Assembly (NCBI RefSeq): GCF_001297705.1
Contig: NZ_LIRF01000003.1
Coordinates: 1,116,001-1,180,000 of the forward strand
Reading direction: 5' to 3'
Length of the DNA stretch: 64,000 nt
Source of the DNA: Chryseobacterium sp. ERMR1:04
GTDB lineage: Bacteria > Bacteroidota > Bacteroidia > Flavobacteriales > Weeksellaceae
A program made the translations under genes and the position numbers. Shown in pieces: positions 34,875 through 44,429 of the stretch. Each line of letters opens with the position of its first letter. Positions within the stretch are counted from its first letter, which is position 1. The notes below the pieces were generated by a model. That model searched no databases and had not been told where the DNA came from. It saw nothing but the letters and a program-made list of their open reading frames with translations.

Positions 34875-36641
34875 TTAGAATGTAATCTTCACACCTCCCA
34901 AAATCTGTGCACCAAGAACTTTATATCCTTTATACATTTGGTAATTTGAGTTGAAAAGATTGTTTCCTAGTGCGAAAATACTGAAATTTTTGTGAATTTT
35001 GTACTCTGCGGAAAGATTTAAATCTGCATACCCTCCTACTTTGTCGTTGGTATTCTCTGTTGACTGGAACATCATCGGACTTCCAACTCCCTCAATAGCA
35101 AAAGAATTCGTTGTTCTGTCGCTTGCAAAAATACCTTTGAAACCTAGTAATAATTTTTTATCAAGCATGGTATATTTAGCTCCAATACTTGCATTAAGCA
35201 ATGGAACGTTGTAGATATTTTCGTAATTCTTCAGGCTATATTTCGTAAATCTTACGTCTGCATCTACAATTAAGTTCTCCAATGGAAAATACTGCACACT
35301 TCCTTTAATATCACTTACATTTCCATCATCATAGGTCGCAGAGAACGTATTCGCATAGTTGTAAGCAGAACGGTTAAGCGTGTAGGTATCATCAAACAGA
35401 CCATTTGCTTTAAAGAACATAATGTCTTTCATTTTTCCAAAACCTGCAGAGAAATCATATTTGAACGTTTCATCAATATCTCCTCTCAAACCAACATAGA
35501 AATGGTATTTTGTTTCGGTAGGCTTCAATGTCTGGTCAGATAAAACAAAAGGATTTTGTTGCAATAGATCAGAGTAGGTATTTAATTTTAACCCTCCGTC
35601 TACTCCACCATAAAACTTAAATTCTTTTGCTGCTGCAAACTGGAACTCAGCCTGTGGAAACCAATACGCTTTATTGTTTTTCATTTGTTCTGCCATCAAC
35701 GCATTGTTGTTTTTGGCATTCAAGAATGAAAATGAAGAACCTACCATTAAGTAAGAGTCTCCTTTTCTAAACGTCACTTTCGGAGTTAAACTTGTATTCA
35801 CAAAATTAGACGAGTTTTTATCTCTGATATCAAATTCTGATTTTACGGCTTCTAAACCAACGCCTAGATCTGCATTTAAAACAATTCCGGATTTACCTAC
35901 ATCCACACCGTGTTTAGATAAATTAGCCAAGATAGAAACCTGATTTTCCTGTGCATCGAAATGATCTTTCAAGAATGAAGATTTTACTCTTACATCATTT
36001 AAAATTTCATTAGAATAGAAGTCATAGTATCCATTTACTTTAAACTGATTAACTCTTTGATCTAAATCAATATTTGCAGCAGGCTCTAGGGCATAAATAC
36101 CGTAGTAATTATTATTCGTTAAACCATATTCAGCGTTTAGATTAAACTTTCCTTTTTCTCCATAAGAATTTAAGAAAGCTCCAATTGTAGCTGCACTTTG
36201 TTTAGAATCCCAGGCATATTCTTTCTTCAGTCCCAGCGTGGAAAGGAAGTGAGCGTCTAATCCAACCTCCAACTTGTTTTGAAGCGTTTTTGAGACATTC
36301 ATATCTCCTAAGATCTTTCCATAATTACCCATTCCAAACTGGATATAATTATTTTGAGCCGTTCCGTCAAATTTCGGAGTAACATCTTGCCCCTGAATCG
36401 TAGATGTTTTAAAATCTGAAACTGCAGGAACATCGGTGATGGTATATTTTACAGGGTTCTGAGATTTCTCTTCCGGTGGATAATTCTTAATGGTTTCCAC
36501 AGAAGTTTTTTTCTTCTCGATCTTTTTAACTTCCGGTTCTCTTTTTTTATTAAGAATCAGTTTTTCTTCCTTGATCTGAGAAAACGCAATCTGCGAAACT
36601 CCTAAAAATAATATAGATAATATTTGAATTCTTCTGTTCAT
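34875..36641 (-). CDS. Outer-membrane beta-barrel protein (TonB-receptor-like, no plug)
   Basis: A 588-residue exported protein with a signal peptide (about 1-21, ending IAFSQ) and a Lys/Glu-rich linker (22-60). The remaining part is a barrel of alternating strands ending in GGVKITF, the outer-membrane C-terminal pattern. The carboxy part resembles TonB-dependent receptors, but no plug domain or TonB box is visible. It lies 76 bp downstream of the TPR gene and is probably cotranscribed. A partner role with the TPR protein at the cell envelope is inferred. Confidence 0.75.
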   Translation of the reverse strand: MNRRIQILSILFLGVSQIAFSQIKEEKLILNKKREPEVKKIEKKKTSVETIKNYPPEEKSQNPVKYTITDVPAVSDFKTSTIQGQDVTPKFDGTAQNNYIQFGMGNYGKILGDMNVSKTLQNKLEVGLDAHFLSTLGLKKEYAWDSKQSAATIGAFLNSYGEKGKFNLNAEYGLTNNNYYGIYALEPAANIDLDQRVNQFKVNGYYDFYSNEILNDVRVKSSFLKDHFDAQENQVSILANLSKHGVDVGKSGIVLNADLGVGLEAVKSEFDIRDKNSSNFVNTSLTPKVTFRKGDSYLMVGSSFSFLNAKNNNALMAEQMKNNKAYWFPQAEFQFAAAKEFKFYGGVDGGLKLNTYSDLLQQNPFVLSDQTLKPTETKYHFYVGLRGDIDETFKYDFSAGFGKMKDIMFFKANGLFDDTYTLNRSAYNYANTFSATYDDGNVSDIKGSVQYFPLENLIVDADVRFTKYSLKNYENIYNVPLLNASIGAKYTMLDKKLLLGFKGIFASDRTTNSFAIEGVGSPMMFQSTENTNDKVGGYADLNLSAEYKIHKNFSIFALGNNLFNSNYQMYKGYKVLGAQILGGVKITF

Positions 36642-36717
36642 TATGTATTGTATTTATGTATTAAAGTAAAATGAAGCAATTAATATGAATACATTTTACA
36701 TGAATACGACGTACATG

Positions 36718-39681
36718 TTACTTTTTAATCTGTTTTTTAACCTCTTTAGCTTCAGCAACGATCTCCGGGAAGTCTTTGTAATTAGAGATGATCTGATCAC
36801 AAGTATAACTCGCCTGATAATTATCTTTTAAGCCTATATAGTTTTTAGCCATCAGCACCAATGCTTTTGCTCCCCAATATTCTTCTGAAGAATAATTGTT
36901 TGCCAACTTAAAGATGGTTTCATTGGAAGATTTAAACGCTTTCGCTTTGTTTTGATAGAACGCTTTTGAGTATAATGCTTCTGCCGCTACTTCTGTATTT
37001 GAAGATTTTTCAAGAGAAACATAAGCTGCCTGTGCATCTTTATCTTTTCCTGAGTTCATCAAACTTCTAGCCTTAATTACTTTTGCCGTTTCAATCACTG
37101 CGGCTGAGTTTTTATTATTAGAGATCACCGCATCTGCTAATTTTTCAGCTTGAGAGAAATTCTTTTCATCTGCATACATTTTCATTAATTCTACATTCGC
37201 GTAGTTTTTAATGTTAACATCTGATGAGTTTTTAAGATTCTCCAGGTATTTTTTAGCGTCTGCATTATTTCCTTGAGCAACATAAATCTGAGCTAAACGA
37301 GTCTGTGCATCATCCTGATAATCATTCTGAACATTCGCAACCTCTTGTAAAACAAGCAGAGCTTTTATTATATTCTTCGTTTGATAATAACTCTCTCCCA
37401 GTTCATATTTAGCCTGATAAAGTCCTTCTCCGGTTGGATTTTGCGTTAAATATTTCTCGTAGTAAGAAATTGCATTCTTGTAATCTTTCTTGGTGAAATA
37501 CTGTTTTCCTGTTGATAAATTGATCTCGTCAATTTCAGAAGCATCCACATTTACACCAATATTTTTAGCAAAACTTTCATATCCTGCAACATCTCCATTT
37601 TTCGTAAAGATGGGTTTTGCAGCCTGAACGATCTTTTGAGCATAGGCTGTATTTTTATATTGTTCGCCTAAAGATTTCAGTTCAGATAGTGCTTTATCAC
37701 TTTGATTCTGATCAATATAATTCTGAGCTCTATAGATGGATGCATTGGCAATCAAATCTTTATCAGAAGAAGTTTTTATTACTTTTCCGAAGAAATCATT
37801 AGAATTAGAGAAATCATCCTGAGCAGCGTAAGCCGTTCCCATTTCGTACTGAGCATCATCATAATATTCAGAACCCGGATATTTAGATAAAAGATTTTTT
37901 AGATTGGTAATTTTCGCCTGAGTATCTCCTTTAAATCCTAAAGCCATTGCTTTTTGGAATAAAGTATAATCTGTTGCGTCTTCATTTTTATCGTAGATCG
38001 CGATGGCTTCGTTCAAGTCATTATTCGCGTAATGAATATCTGCCAAACGAAGCTCTGCATCATTTTTAAACTCAGGTTTCGGATTGGTTAAATATTGCTT
38101 AAAATACGTTTCTGCCTGATCAAATTTCTTAGATTTAAAATAAGCATACCCTAAATCATAAGGCAACTGCTGTTTTTCAGGGAAAGTCTCTGTAAGCAAT
38201 TTTTCATAGCGTGTAATTGCAGAAGGATAATTTCCTTTCTGATAATAGGTTTGAGCCAACCAATATAAAGCTCTGCTATTAAATTCTTTATTAATATTAA
38301 ATCCTAAACTTCTTAGGAAATATTTTTCGGCTTCGTCAAAATTTCCTTTGTTGAATTCTTCCGTTCCCAACAAATAAGAAACTTCCTGATCTACTTTATC
38401 GATATCAGGAGACGAACTTTGAAGCTTGTCGATCGCATTCAGTGTTTCTTTAAAGTTTCCTGAATACAGATATGATTTCACCAAAAGTGACCTCATCTCA
38501 GATGCATTAGCACCATTCTGATTTTCGTTGATATAGCTTTGAATAACCGCTGATGGACTTTCAAACGGGTTTCCAATATCGTAACTTAACTTCGCGTATT
38601 GTTCGTGGGCTAATTTTTTAACCTTCGGATCATAATTCATCTGATAAGACGAACGAAACGCCGAAAGTGCCTCTTGCTTTTTATCAACCGCCAAATAAGC
38701 ATTTCCAAGCTGATAATAGGCATTTTGAGCTAAAGCAGAATTACTGTTCACCAATTGGTTATAATAAGAAACCGCTTCATCATATTTTTTAAGCTGAGCG
38801 GCCACAAATCCCATTTCGTAAAGGTCATTTTCAGACGGGCTTTGCTGAACATTCAGATAATCTTTTAAGTGAGGATATGCAGAAGTATAATCCTTTTTCA
38901 TGAAATAACTTTCACCAATGATCTTGTGAACCTCCGCTTTATAAGCAGCAGAAATATCTTCATTTAATAAAAGATTCCCTTCTGAAATGGCTTTATCATA
39001 ATTCTTGTCATTATAATACATTTGCACATAATAAGGACGAACCAGTTTCGAAAATTTAGGTTGATCTTTTACCGAATCAAAATATTGAAAAGCCTTATCG
39101 TTTTGTCTGTTGGAGTAATATAAATGTCCCAACATATAAGCAATGTCTCCTTTTTGAGATTCATCAGCTGTTTTATATGCTTCTTCCAATGCATCTGTTG
39201 CCCCTTTGGAATCACCCATCATAAATTTAGCATACCCTAACTTCAGAATATACTGTGTATTTTCCTCTTTTGAAAGCTGATACTGATTCACTTTTTTCAA
39301 AGTTTCCAATGCCTTTTCAAAATCTTTTTTCGCCAGATAATAATCTGCCAGCGGCAAATTGGCCTGTGCAAAATAAGCAGAGTTCGGATATTCTTTCATA
39401 AAAGCCGTTAATCCTTCTTCAGCATGATTTTTCTGAAGAATAACACCAATTACGTTATCAAAAAACTGGGCAGCTTCTTTTTTCGATCTAGACAAATTTT
39501 GATTATAAAAATATTGTCTTGCATATTCGTATTGAGAAGCATTGTATATTTTGGTCTGATAAAGATTTTCGGCTAAATTGAACCTGTAATTATCTTGCTG
39601 GGTAAAGTATTGAGACTGCTGTCCCTCGGAAATACCGAAATAAAATACAGCAGCTGCTAAGAGTATTTTTTTTGATTTCAT
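36718..39681 (-). CDS. Large tetratricopeptide-repeat protein, exported
   Basis: A 987-residue protein with an N-terminal signal peptide (about 1-20) and TPR-like helical repeats across most of the length (for example LNLAYAK/FMMGDSKGATDALEEAY- and YYQKGNYPSAITRYEKLL-type segments). Such repeats mediate protein-protein contacts. It precedes the barrel gene in one transcript. It may act in the periplasm as a scaffold for envelope assembly; the pair is common in flavobacteria, function unknown. Confidence 0.85.
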   Translation of the reverse strand: MKSKKILLAAAVFYFGISEGQQSQYFTQQDNYRFNLAENLYQTKIYNASQYEYARQYFYNQNLSRSKKEAAQFFDNVIGVILQKNHAEEGLTAFMKEYPNSAYFAQANLPLADYYLAKKDFEKALETLKKVNQYQLSKEENTQYILKLGYAKFMMGDSKGATDALEEAYKTADESQKGDIAYMLGHLYYSNRQNDKAFQYFDSVKDQPKFSKLVRPYYVQMYYNDKNYDKAISEGNLLLNEDISAAYKAEVHKIIGESYFMKKDYTSAYPHLKDYLNVQQSPSENDLYEMGFVAAQLKKYDEAVSYYNQLVNSNSALAQNAYYQLGNAYLAVDKKQEALSAFRSSYQMNYDPKVKKLAHEQYAKLSYDIGNPFESPSAVIQSYINENQNGANASEMRSLLVKSYLYSGNFKETLNAIDKLQSSSPDIDKVDQEVSYLLGTEEFNKGNFDEAEKYFLRSLGFNINKEFNSRALYWLAQTYYQKGNYPSAITRYEKLLTETFPEKQQLPYDLGYAYFKSKKFDQAETYFKQYLTNPKPEFKNDAELRLADIHYANNDLNEAIAIYDKNEDATDYTLFQKAMALGFKGDTQAKITNLKNLLSKYPGSEYYDDAQYEMGTAYAAQDDFSNSNDFFGKVIKTSSDKDLIANASIYRAQNYIDQNQSDKALSELKSLGEQYKNTAYAQKIVQAAKPIFTKNGDVAGYESFAKNIGVNVDASEIDEINLSTGKQYFTKKDYKNAISYYEKYLTQNPTGEGLYQAKYELGESYYQTKNIIKALLVLQEVANVQNDYQDDAQTRLAQIYVAQGNNADAKKYLENLKNSSDVNIKNYANVELMKMYADEKNFSQAEKLADAVISNNKNSAAVIETAKVIKARSLMNSGKDKDAQAAYVSLEKSSNTEVAAEALYSKAFYQNKAKAFKSSNETIFKLANNYSSEEYWGAKALVLMAKNYIGLKDNYQASYTCDQIISNYKDFPEIVAEAKEVKKQIKK

Positions 39682-39876
39682 TTAATATCAAATTTTAAAA
39701 TGGGTAAGCCATGAAATGAAGGCTAGTATTTTAAATTTTAGGTGGATTTTATCCACAATTCATCAACGAAAATATTGAAAAGATATTGCATAAACAAGCC
39801 TTTTAACATATTGTTAATACCCTGATTCTTTTTTAATATTAATTAACTTTCCCATAAGAAACATTAAGAAAACATT

Positions 39877-39904
39877 AATTATTTCCAGGAAATAATTACA
39901 TTTG
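39877..39904 (+). promoter_or_regulatory. Permease promoter with an overlapping palindrome
   Basis: TACATTTG (39897-39904) matches the Bacteroidetes -7 consensus TAnnTTTG exactly. The preceding 10-bp arms AATTATTTCC and GGAAATAATT (39877-39897, central A) form a perfect palindrome abutting the box, where a repressor would block initiation. No good -33 TTTG is seen at the expected distance. Confidence 0.5.
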
Positions 39905-39932
39905 TTTTTTTCAACCCCAATATAGACATTTA

Positions 39933-41603
39933 ATGAATCAACTTTTTAGAAGGAAAAACTACTCAGAGACAGATACATCCACTCATCTTTTGAGGGTTTT
40001 AGGTGTTTGGGACATCGTATTTTTTGGTATTGCAGCTATTATCGGAGCAGGAAGTTTCAGCAGTTTGGGCGAAGCTGTATTCAGAGGAGGCCCCGGCGTT
40101 ATTCTGCTCTATTTAATTTGCGGTTTCGCCTGTGGTTTTACTGCTTTATGCTACGCAGAATTTGCCAGCAGAATCCCAACTGCCGGATCTGCTTACACTT
40201 ATGCTTACGCCAGCTTTGGCGAATTAATAGCCTGGATCATTGGTTGGGCTTTAATTATGGAATATTCTTTCGGAAATATCTATGTCGCCTTTTCATGGTC
40301 TGATTATTTTACAAGCTTTCTCGAGCGACTCGGAATGCACATCCCCGATTATTTAACCTGCAGTTATACCGAAGCTAAAAAAGCTTTTATGAATGGTTCT
40401 CAAAACAAAGACCTTCTTAACGCATGGAAATCTGCTCCTCTTATCGGAAGCCTAAAATTCATCGTTGACGTTCCTGCTTTGGTTATCAACGGCTTAATCA
40501 CCTGGTTATGTTATGTTGGAGTGAAAGAAAGTAAAAACTTCAATAATTCATTGGTTATTTTAAAATTAGCCGTTATCGTTTTGGTTATTTTAGTTGGTTT
40601 TGCCTACATCAATACAGAAAACTGGACGCCAGTGAATCCAGAGACCCACGTTGCTTCTTTCATGCCGAATGGTTTTGCAGGAGTCATGAGTGCCGTTTCC
40701 GGAGTTTTCTTTGCCTATATCGGTTTTGATGCCTTAAGTGTTCTTTCTGAAGAGACTAAAGATCCTCAAAAAACCTTACCAAAAGGAATGATCATTTCAT
40801 TGGTTCTTTGTACGGTCATTTATATTGCATTGACTTTAGTTCTTACAGGAATGGTAGATTACAGAAAATTTGATGGGATTGGAGATCCTCTTTCATTCAT
40901 ATTTGAAAAATCAAATGCCAATGTTGCCTGGATGGAGCTTACCGTTTCTTTTGTTGCCATTGTTGCCATTACCACCGTATTATTGGTTTTCCAAATGGGA
41001 CAGCCAAGAATCTGGTACGCAATGAGCCGTGACGGATTGATGCCTGCAAAATTCAAGACTGTACACCCCAAATATAAAACGCCATCATTCGCTACTGTTG
41101 TTACGGGGATCGCTGTAGGAGTTCCGATTTTGTTTACAGACAAAACATTCATCTTAGATTTTACGAGTATCGGAACCATTTTCGCCTTCGTTTTAGTATG
41201 TGCGGGAGTTTTAATGCTTCCTGCTAAAGAGAAGATCAAAGGCAGATTCCACCTTCCTTATATTAATGGAAAGATCATATTCCCTATTATTTTTATCGGT
41301 GGATTAGTTGGTTTTTACCTATGGCAACCAGAATTTTTTCATAGTTTAAAAGACTGGCATGATCCTAAAGAAGGCGAGTTTAGAGCTTCTATCCTTGTTT
41401 ATATTATGATTAATTTAATCCTATGTGTCTTTACTTTTATAAAGAATTTCTCATTAATTCCTTTGATCGGATTGAGTTCATGCTTATATCTTCTTACCGG
41501 AATGAGCCATGAAAACTGGTTCTGGTTCGGACTTTGGTTTGCATTAGGTTTAGTGATTTACTTCTGCTACGGATATAGAAACAGTAAACTTAGAGAGGCT
41601 TAG
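39933..41603 (+). CDS. APC-family amino acid permease
   Basis: A 556-residue inner-membrane transporter with about 12-14 hydrophobic segments. The first helix carries the substrate-binding GIAAIIGAGSFSSLGEA, typical of the cationic amino acid transporter branch (IGxGxF). The C-terminal pair of helices is longer than in E. coli permeases. Substrate is not certain, but an amino acid such as Lys or Arg is plausible. It is monocistronic with a terminator at 41633-41670 and a promoter with a palindromic operator. Confidence 0.9.
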   Translation: MNQLFRRKNYSETDTSTHLLRVLGVWDIVFFGIAAIIGAGSFSSLGEAVFRGGPGVILLYLICGFACGFTALCYAEFASRIPTAGSAYTYAYASFGELIAWIIGWALIMEYSFGNIYVAFSWSDYFTSFLERLGMHIPDYLTCSYTEAKKAFMNGSQNKDLLNAWKSAPLIGSLKFIVDVPALVINGLITWLCYVGVKESKNFNNSLVILKLAVIVLVILVGFAYINTENWTPVNPETHVASFMPNGFAGVMSAVSGVFFAYIGFDALSVLSEETKDPQKTLPKGMIISLVLCTVIYIALTLVLTGMVDYRKFDGIGDPLSFIFEKSNANVAWMELTVSFVAIVAITTVLLVFQMGQPRIWYAMSRDGLMPAKFKTVHPKYKTPSFATVVTGIAVGVPILFTDKTFILDFTSIGTIFAFVLVCAGVLMLPAKEKIKGRFHLPYINGKIIFPIIFIGGLVGFYLWQPEFFHSLKDWHDPKEGEFRASILVYIMINLILCVFTFIKNFSLIPLIGLSSCLYLLTGMSHENWFWFGLWFALGLVIYFCYGYRNSKLREA

Positions 41604-41632
41604 TTTTCAAAAAGTTAACAATAAATTATAAT

Positions 41633-41670
41633 AAAAGGGCAAAATTGTGAGATCGCAGTTTTGCCCTTTT
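41633..41670 (+). terminator. Terminator after the permease gene
   Basis: AAAAGGGCAAAA pairs perfectly with TTTTGCCCTTTT (12 bp, 14-nt loop) and continues into TTGCTTTTAT. It works on both strands by sequence. Confidence 0.85.
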
Positions 41671-41745
41671 TGCTTTTATCACCCGTTCTTAAAAATTGGC
41701 GGACTTATTGCTTTATCCCCTCCAACAATTTTAAACTAAAAACCC

Positions 41746-42060
41746 ATGTCTGAAAGAATAAAAACCTACAGAGAATTCTATCAGTTCTATCTTACAGAAC
41801 ATCATAAACTAGGCACTCGAATCTTTCATTTTATCGGAACACTGCTCGTATTTTTTGTCATTGGATATGTGATCAATTCGGGCAAAGAAAGGTTCTTATG
41901 GTACGTTCCGATCTTCGGATACGGATTTGCGTGGTTCAGCCATGCAGTGATTGAAAAAAATAAGCCTGCCACCTTTAAATATCCTCTTTGGTCACTGATC
42001 TCAGACTTTAGATTATTCTTTGAATTATTGATTGGAAAGCAAAAATTTAATGGCGGATAA
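41746..42060 (+). CDS. DUF962 / Mpo1-like membrane protein
   Basis: A 104-residue protein with two membrane segments (about 26-42, 51-65) and conserved His residues in EHHKLGTRIFHFIGTL and FAWFSHAVIEK, the DUF962 pattern. The yeast relative Mpo1 is a 2-hydroxy fatty acid dioxygenase, so a lipid oxidation role is possible. It ends in a cytosolic tail with FELLIGKQKF. It has its own short leader. Confidence 0.85.
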   Translation: MSERIKTYREFYQFYLTEHHKLGTRIFHFIGTLLVFFVIGYVINSGKERFLWYVPIFGYGFAWFSHAVIEKNKPATFKYPLWSLISDFRLFFELLIGKQKFNGG

Positions 42061-42211
42061 TACGTCTTATTGACTCTTAGTCTTTTATATTATTTGTTAA
42101 AAATCATAAGCAGCTTCAAAGGACTAGAAACCAAAGAACAAGGCTAAAACAACGCTTATTTCATTGAAATTTCGGCACAGTAATTGTCAGGTAAGGATCA
42201 AAATCAGAGTT

Positions 42212-42559
42212 ATGAAAAGTATTACAACTATTGTAAAAGGAACGTTTTCGGCGCTAGCAATATTCGCCATCACGCAATGTACAGCATCCGCAAATGCTTC
42301 TGGAGGAGATGAAAAAACATTTATTGTTGGACCACAAACTGCAGATTGCACAGGAGTTGCTCCTATGAAATGTCTTCAGGTGAAAGAAACTCAATCTGGA
42401 AGCTGGACAAACTTTTACACCAATATTGAAGGGTTCACGTATGAGCCAGGTTATGAATATGTCTTAAAAGTAAAAACTGAAAAAATTGAAAACCCACCAA
42501 TGGATGGCTCTTCAATTAAATATACTTTAGTGAAGCAAGTTTCTAAAACTAAGAAATAA
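42212..42559 (+). CDS. DUF4377 lipoprotein or secreted protein
   Basis: A 115-residue exported protein starting MKSITTIVKGTFSALAIFA, with a cysteine (ITQC) at the end of the signal, a weak lipobox. The body has APMKCLQVKE and GFTYEPGYEYVLKVKTE, the DUF4377 hallmarks found in META/HslJ-associated proteins. The ATG at 42212 is chosen because the signal peptide starts there; the frame is open 16 codons further upstream. Confidence 0.78.
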   Translation: MKSITTIVKGTFSALAIFAITQCTASANASGGDEKTFIVGPQTADCTGVAPMKCLQVKETQSGSWTNFYTNIEGFTYEPGYEYVLKVKTEKIENPPMDGSSIKYTLVKQVSKTKK

Positions 42560-42561
42560 AA

Positions 42562-42593
42562 AAAATCCCTTTCAACATTTTGAAAGGGATTTT
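42562..42593. terminator. Bidirectional terminator between DUF4377 and stomatin-like genes
   Basis: AAATCCCTTTCA pairs with TGAAAGGGATTT, flanked by A and T runs, between convergent genes. It can serve both. Confidence 0.85.
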
Positions 42594-42607
42594 TCTATTG
42601 TAATAAT

Positions 42608-43546
42608 CTATTCCTGATGATCTCTGTTTTTCGGAGGTTCGGGTAATTGCGCTTTATTAACTTCATCCATTTTCTGTGTTGCCGCCATAGAAACAACCAA
42701 ATCATTCAGCATAGAGCTTGCTGCTTGTGGCGAATTGGGCAATAACACCAAATTGCTTCTGTTATTTGCTCCGATGGAATGTAAAGTATCATAATGCTGT
42801 GTAACTACAATTAAAGCCGAAGCTTCTTGTGCATTGATTCCTGCAGCATTCAGCATTTTTACAGACTCTTCAAGACCTTTTGCTATCTCTCTTCTTTGAT
42901 CTGCAATCCCCTGTCCCTGAAGTTTTTTAGATTCTGCCTCAGCCTTGGCAACGGCAACAATTCGTATTCTTTGCGCTTCAGATTCGTATTCTGCGGCAGT
43001 TTTTTCACGTTCTGCAGCGTTGATTCTGTTCATGGCATGTTTTACCTGCTCATCCGGATCAATATCGGTTACCAACGCTTTGATAATATCATAGCCATAA
43101 CTTTGCATTGCTTCCTGCAATTCACTTTTTACAGCAACCGCAATATCATCTTTTCTTACGAAAACATCATCTAATTTGGTTTTTGGAACTTCTGCTCGTA
43201 CAACATCAAAAACGTAAGATGTAATTTGATTTTCAGGATTTTCTAAACGATAATAAGCATCTTTTACATTTTCTCTGATTACCTGATACTGCACAGAAAC
43301 TTTCATTTTAATGAAAACATTATCCAAAGTTTTGGTATCAATGATAACATCCAGTTGTTGAATTCTCAGATTCAGGCGCTTAGAAATCTGATCTAAAAAT
43401 GGAATTTTCAAATGCAAACCCGCATGGCTGACTTTTAAGAATTTACCTAATCTTTCTACGACTGCTGCAGACTCCTGCTTTACCGTAAAAAAAGAGGCGA
43501 ACAACGTGATCAGTCCGAAAAAGACCAAAATACCTAAATAGATCAT
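42608..43546 (-). CDS. SPFH/band-7 (stomatin-like) membrane protein
   Basis: A 312-residue protein with an N-terminal membrane segment (about 2-20) and an SPFH/band-7 domain (about 20-190). The motif VVERLGKF, ALVTDIDPDEQVKHAMN and the long coiled-coil AEREKTAAEYESEAQRIRI (about 190-240) are typical of the stomatin/HflK-like class. Such proteins form membrane microdomain scaffolds. It is monocistronic on the minus strand. Confidence 0.92.
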   Translation of the reverse strand: MIYLGILVFFGLITLFASFFTVKQESAAVVERLGKFLKVSHAGLHLKIPFLDQISKRLNLRIQQLDVIIDTKTLDNVFIKMKVSVQYQVIRENVKDAYYRLENPENQITSYVFDVVRAEVPKTKLDDVFVRKDDIAVAVKSELQEAMQSYGYDIIKALVTDIDPDEQVKHAMNRINAAEREKTAAEYESEAQRIRIVAVAKAEAESKKLQGQGIADQRREIAKGLEESVKMLNAAGINAQEASALIVVTQHYDTLHSIGANNRSNLVLLPNSPQAASSMLNDLVVSMAATQKMDEVNKAQLPEPPKNRDHQE

Positions 43547-43735
43547 AGTTTTAATTTTTGTTAAATATGTCGTAATTATTTACGTTTTGTTAAATGGAAC
43601 TTATCTTTCAAAGGCCCTATTTTCAAAAATAGGTAAAATAATCATATTTAATACCTTGGAAACCAAAACACTTTTTAATTGATGTAAAACTTAAATTATT
43701 TTCATCCTCTTAAAATATAATTTTAATAAAAAACT

Positions 43736-43743
43736 TACTTTTG
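43736..43743 (+). promoter_or_regulatory. Predicted -7 box for the third Crp/Fnr-family gene
   Basis: TACTTTTG matches TAnnTTTG exactly and lies 17 bp upstream of the ATG. No clear -33 element is found, so only the -7 match supports it. Confidence 0.4.
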
Positions 43744-43760
43744 AATATTAATTACCCATT

Positions 43761-44333
43761 ATGATTGATGCAAAGCACCTATTAAAAGGACACATTTCAA
43801 AATTCGCTTCTCTTACTGACGAGCAGTTGGACTATGTTTTTTCACATTTTAATAGGATCGATTTAAAAAAAGGACAAATGCTGATTACAGAAGGAGATTT
43901 CGTAAACCATGAGTATTTCGTTCTTGATGGTTGTCTGAAAGCATTTTACTTGAATGACAGTATGAAAATGTTTATCCTTCAGTTTGCCATGCCGAGCTGG
44001 TGGGTTACAGATTTTGATGCACTCTATACTAAAGACAGAGCAACCATCAATGTTGACTGTGTTAGCAATGCCAGCATCTTATCCATCTCCAATGAAGACC
44101 GAGAGAAAATCTGCAAAGAGATTCATGAGGTTGAACATTTTTTCAGATGGCGAACGAATAAAGGGTATGTTGCCGCCCAAAAACGACTGCTTTCCTTTAT
44201 GAATAACGATGCCAAATTCAGGTATGAAGAGGTTTTAGCATTGTACCCTCAATTATATAATTTAGTTCCGAAACACTTAATTGCAGCCTATTTAGGAGTT
44301 ACAAGGGAGACGTTAAGCAGACTTCATCAATAA
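43761..44333 (+). CDS. Crp/Fnr-family transcriptional regulator
   Basis: A 190-residue regulator with a cNMP-binding barrel (about 20-115) and a short winged-helix C-terminus ending in LIAAYLGVTRETLSRLHQ. It is less similar to the two paralogues at 10.6 and 12.0 kb than they are to each other. Family members of this type often respond to oxidative or nitrosative signals, but the effector is not readable. It lies directly upstream of the yceI cluster; a palindrome suited to a Crp-type protein sits in the gap, so it may control these genes. Confidence 0.88.
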   Translation: MIDAKHLLKGHISKFASLTDEQLDYVFSHFNRIDLKKGQMLITEGDFVNHEYFVLDGCLKAFYLNDSMKMFILQFAMPSWWVTDFDALYTKDRATINVDCVSNASILSISNEDREKICKEIHEVEHFFRWRTNKGYVAAQKRLLSFMNNDAKFRYEEVLALYPQLYNLVPKHLIAAYLGVTRETLSRLHQ

Positions 44334-44359
44334 AAACTCAATATAAACTTCCCATATTT

Positions 44360-44405
44360 CGTGATGTAGGTCACGTAACATTTTTCTTCAATCGGCTGAC
44401 ATTTG
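44360..44405 (+). promoter_or_regulatory. Predicted yceI promoter with Crp/Fnr-like operator
   Basis: CGTGATGTAGGTCACG (44360-44375, core TGA-N6-TCA) is followed by GACATTTG (44398-44405), seven of eight bases of TAnnTTTG. The centre-to-centre distance is 34 bp. The yceI ATG at 44430 is 24 bp further on, so the layout resembles the katE and sugar-operon promoters. Confidence 0.5.
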
Positions 44406-44429
44406 TATCATCATTTAAAACCCATTAAA

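Noticed and set aside
40859-41239. 126-codon frame antisense to the amino-acid permease
   Set aside because: It is a shadow of the permease codons; no start context or family supports it.
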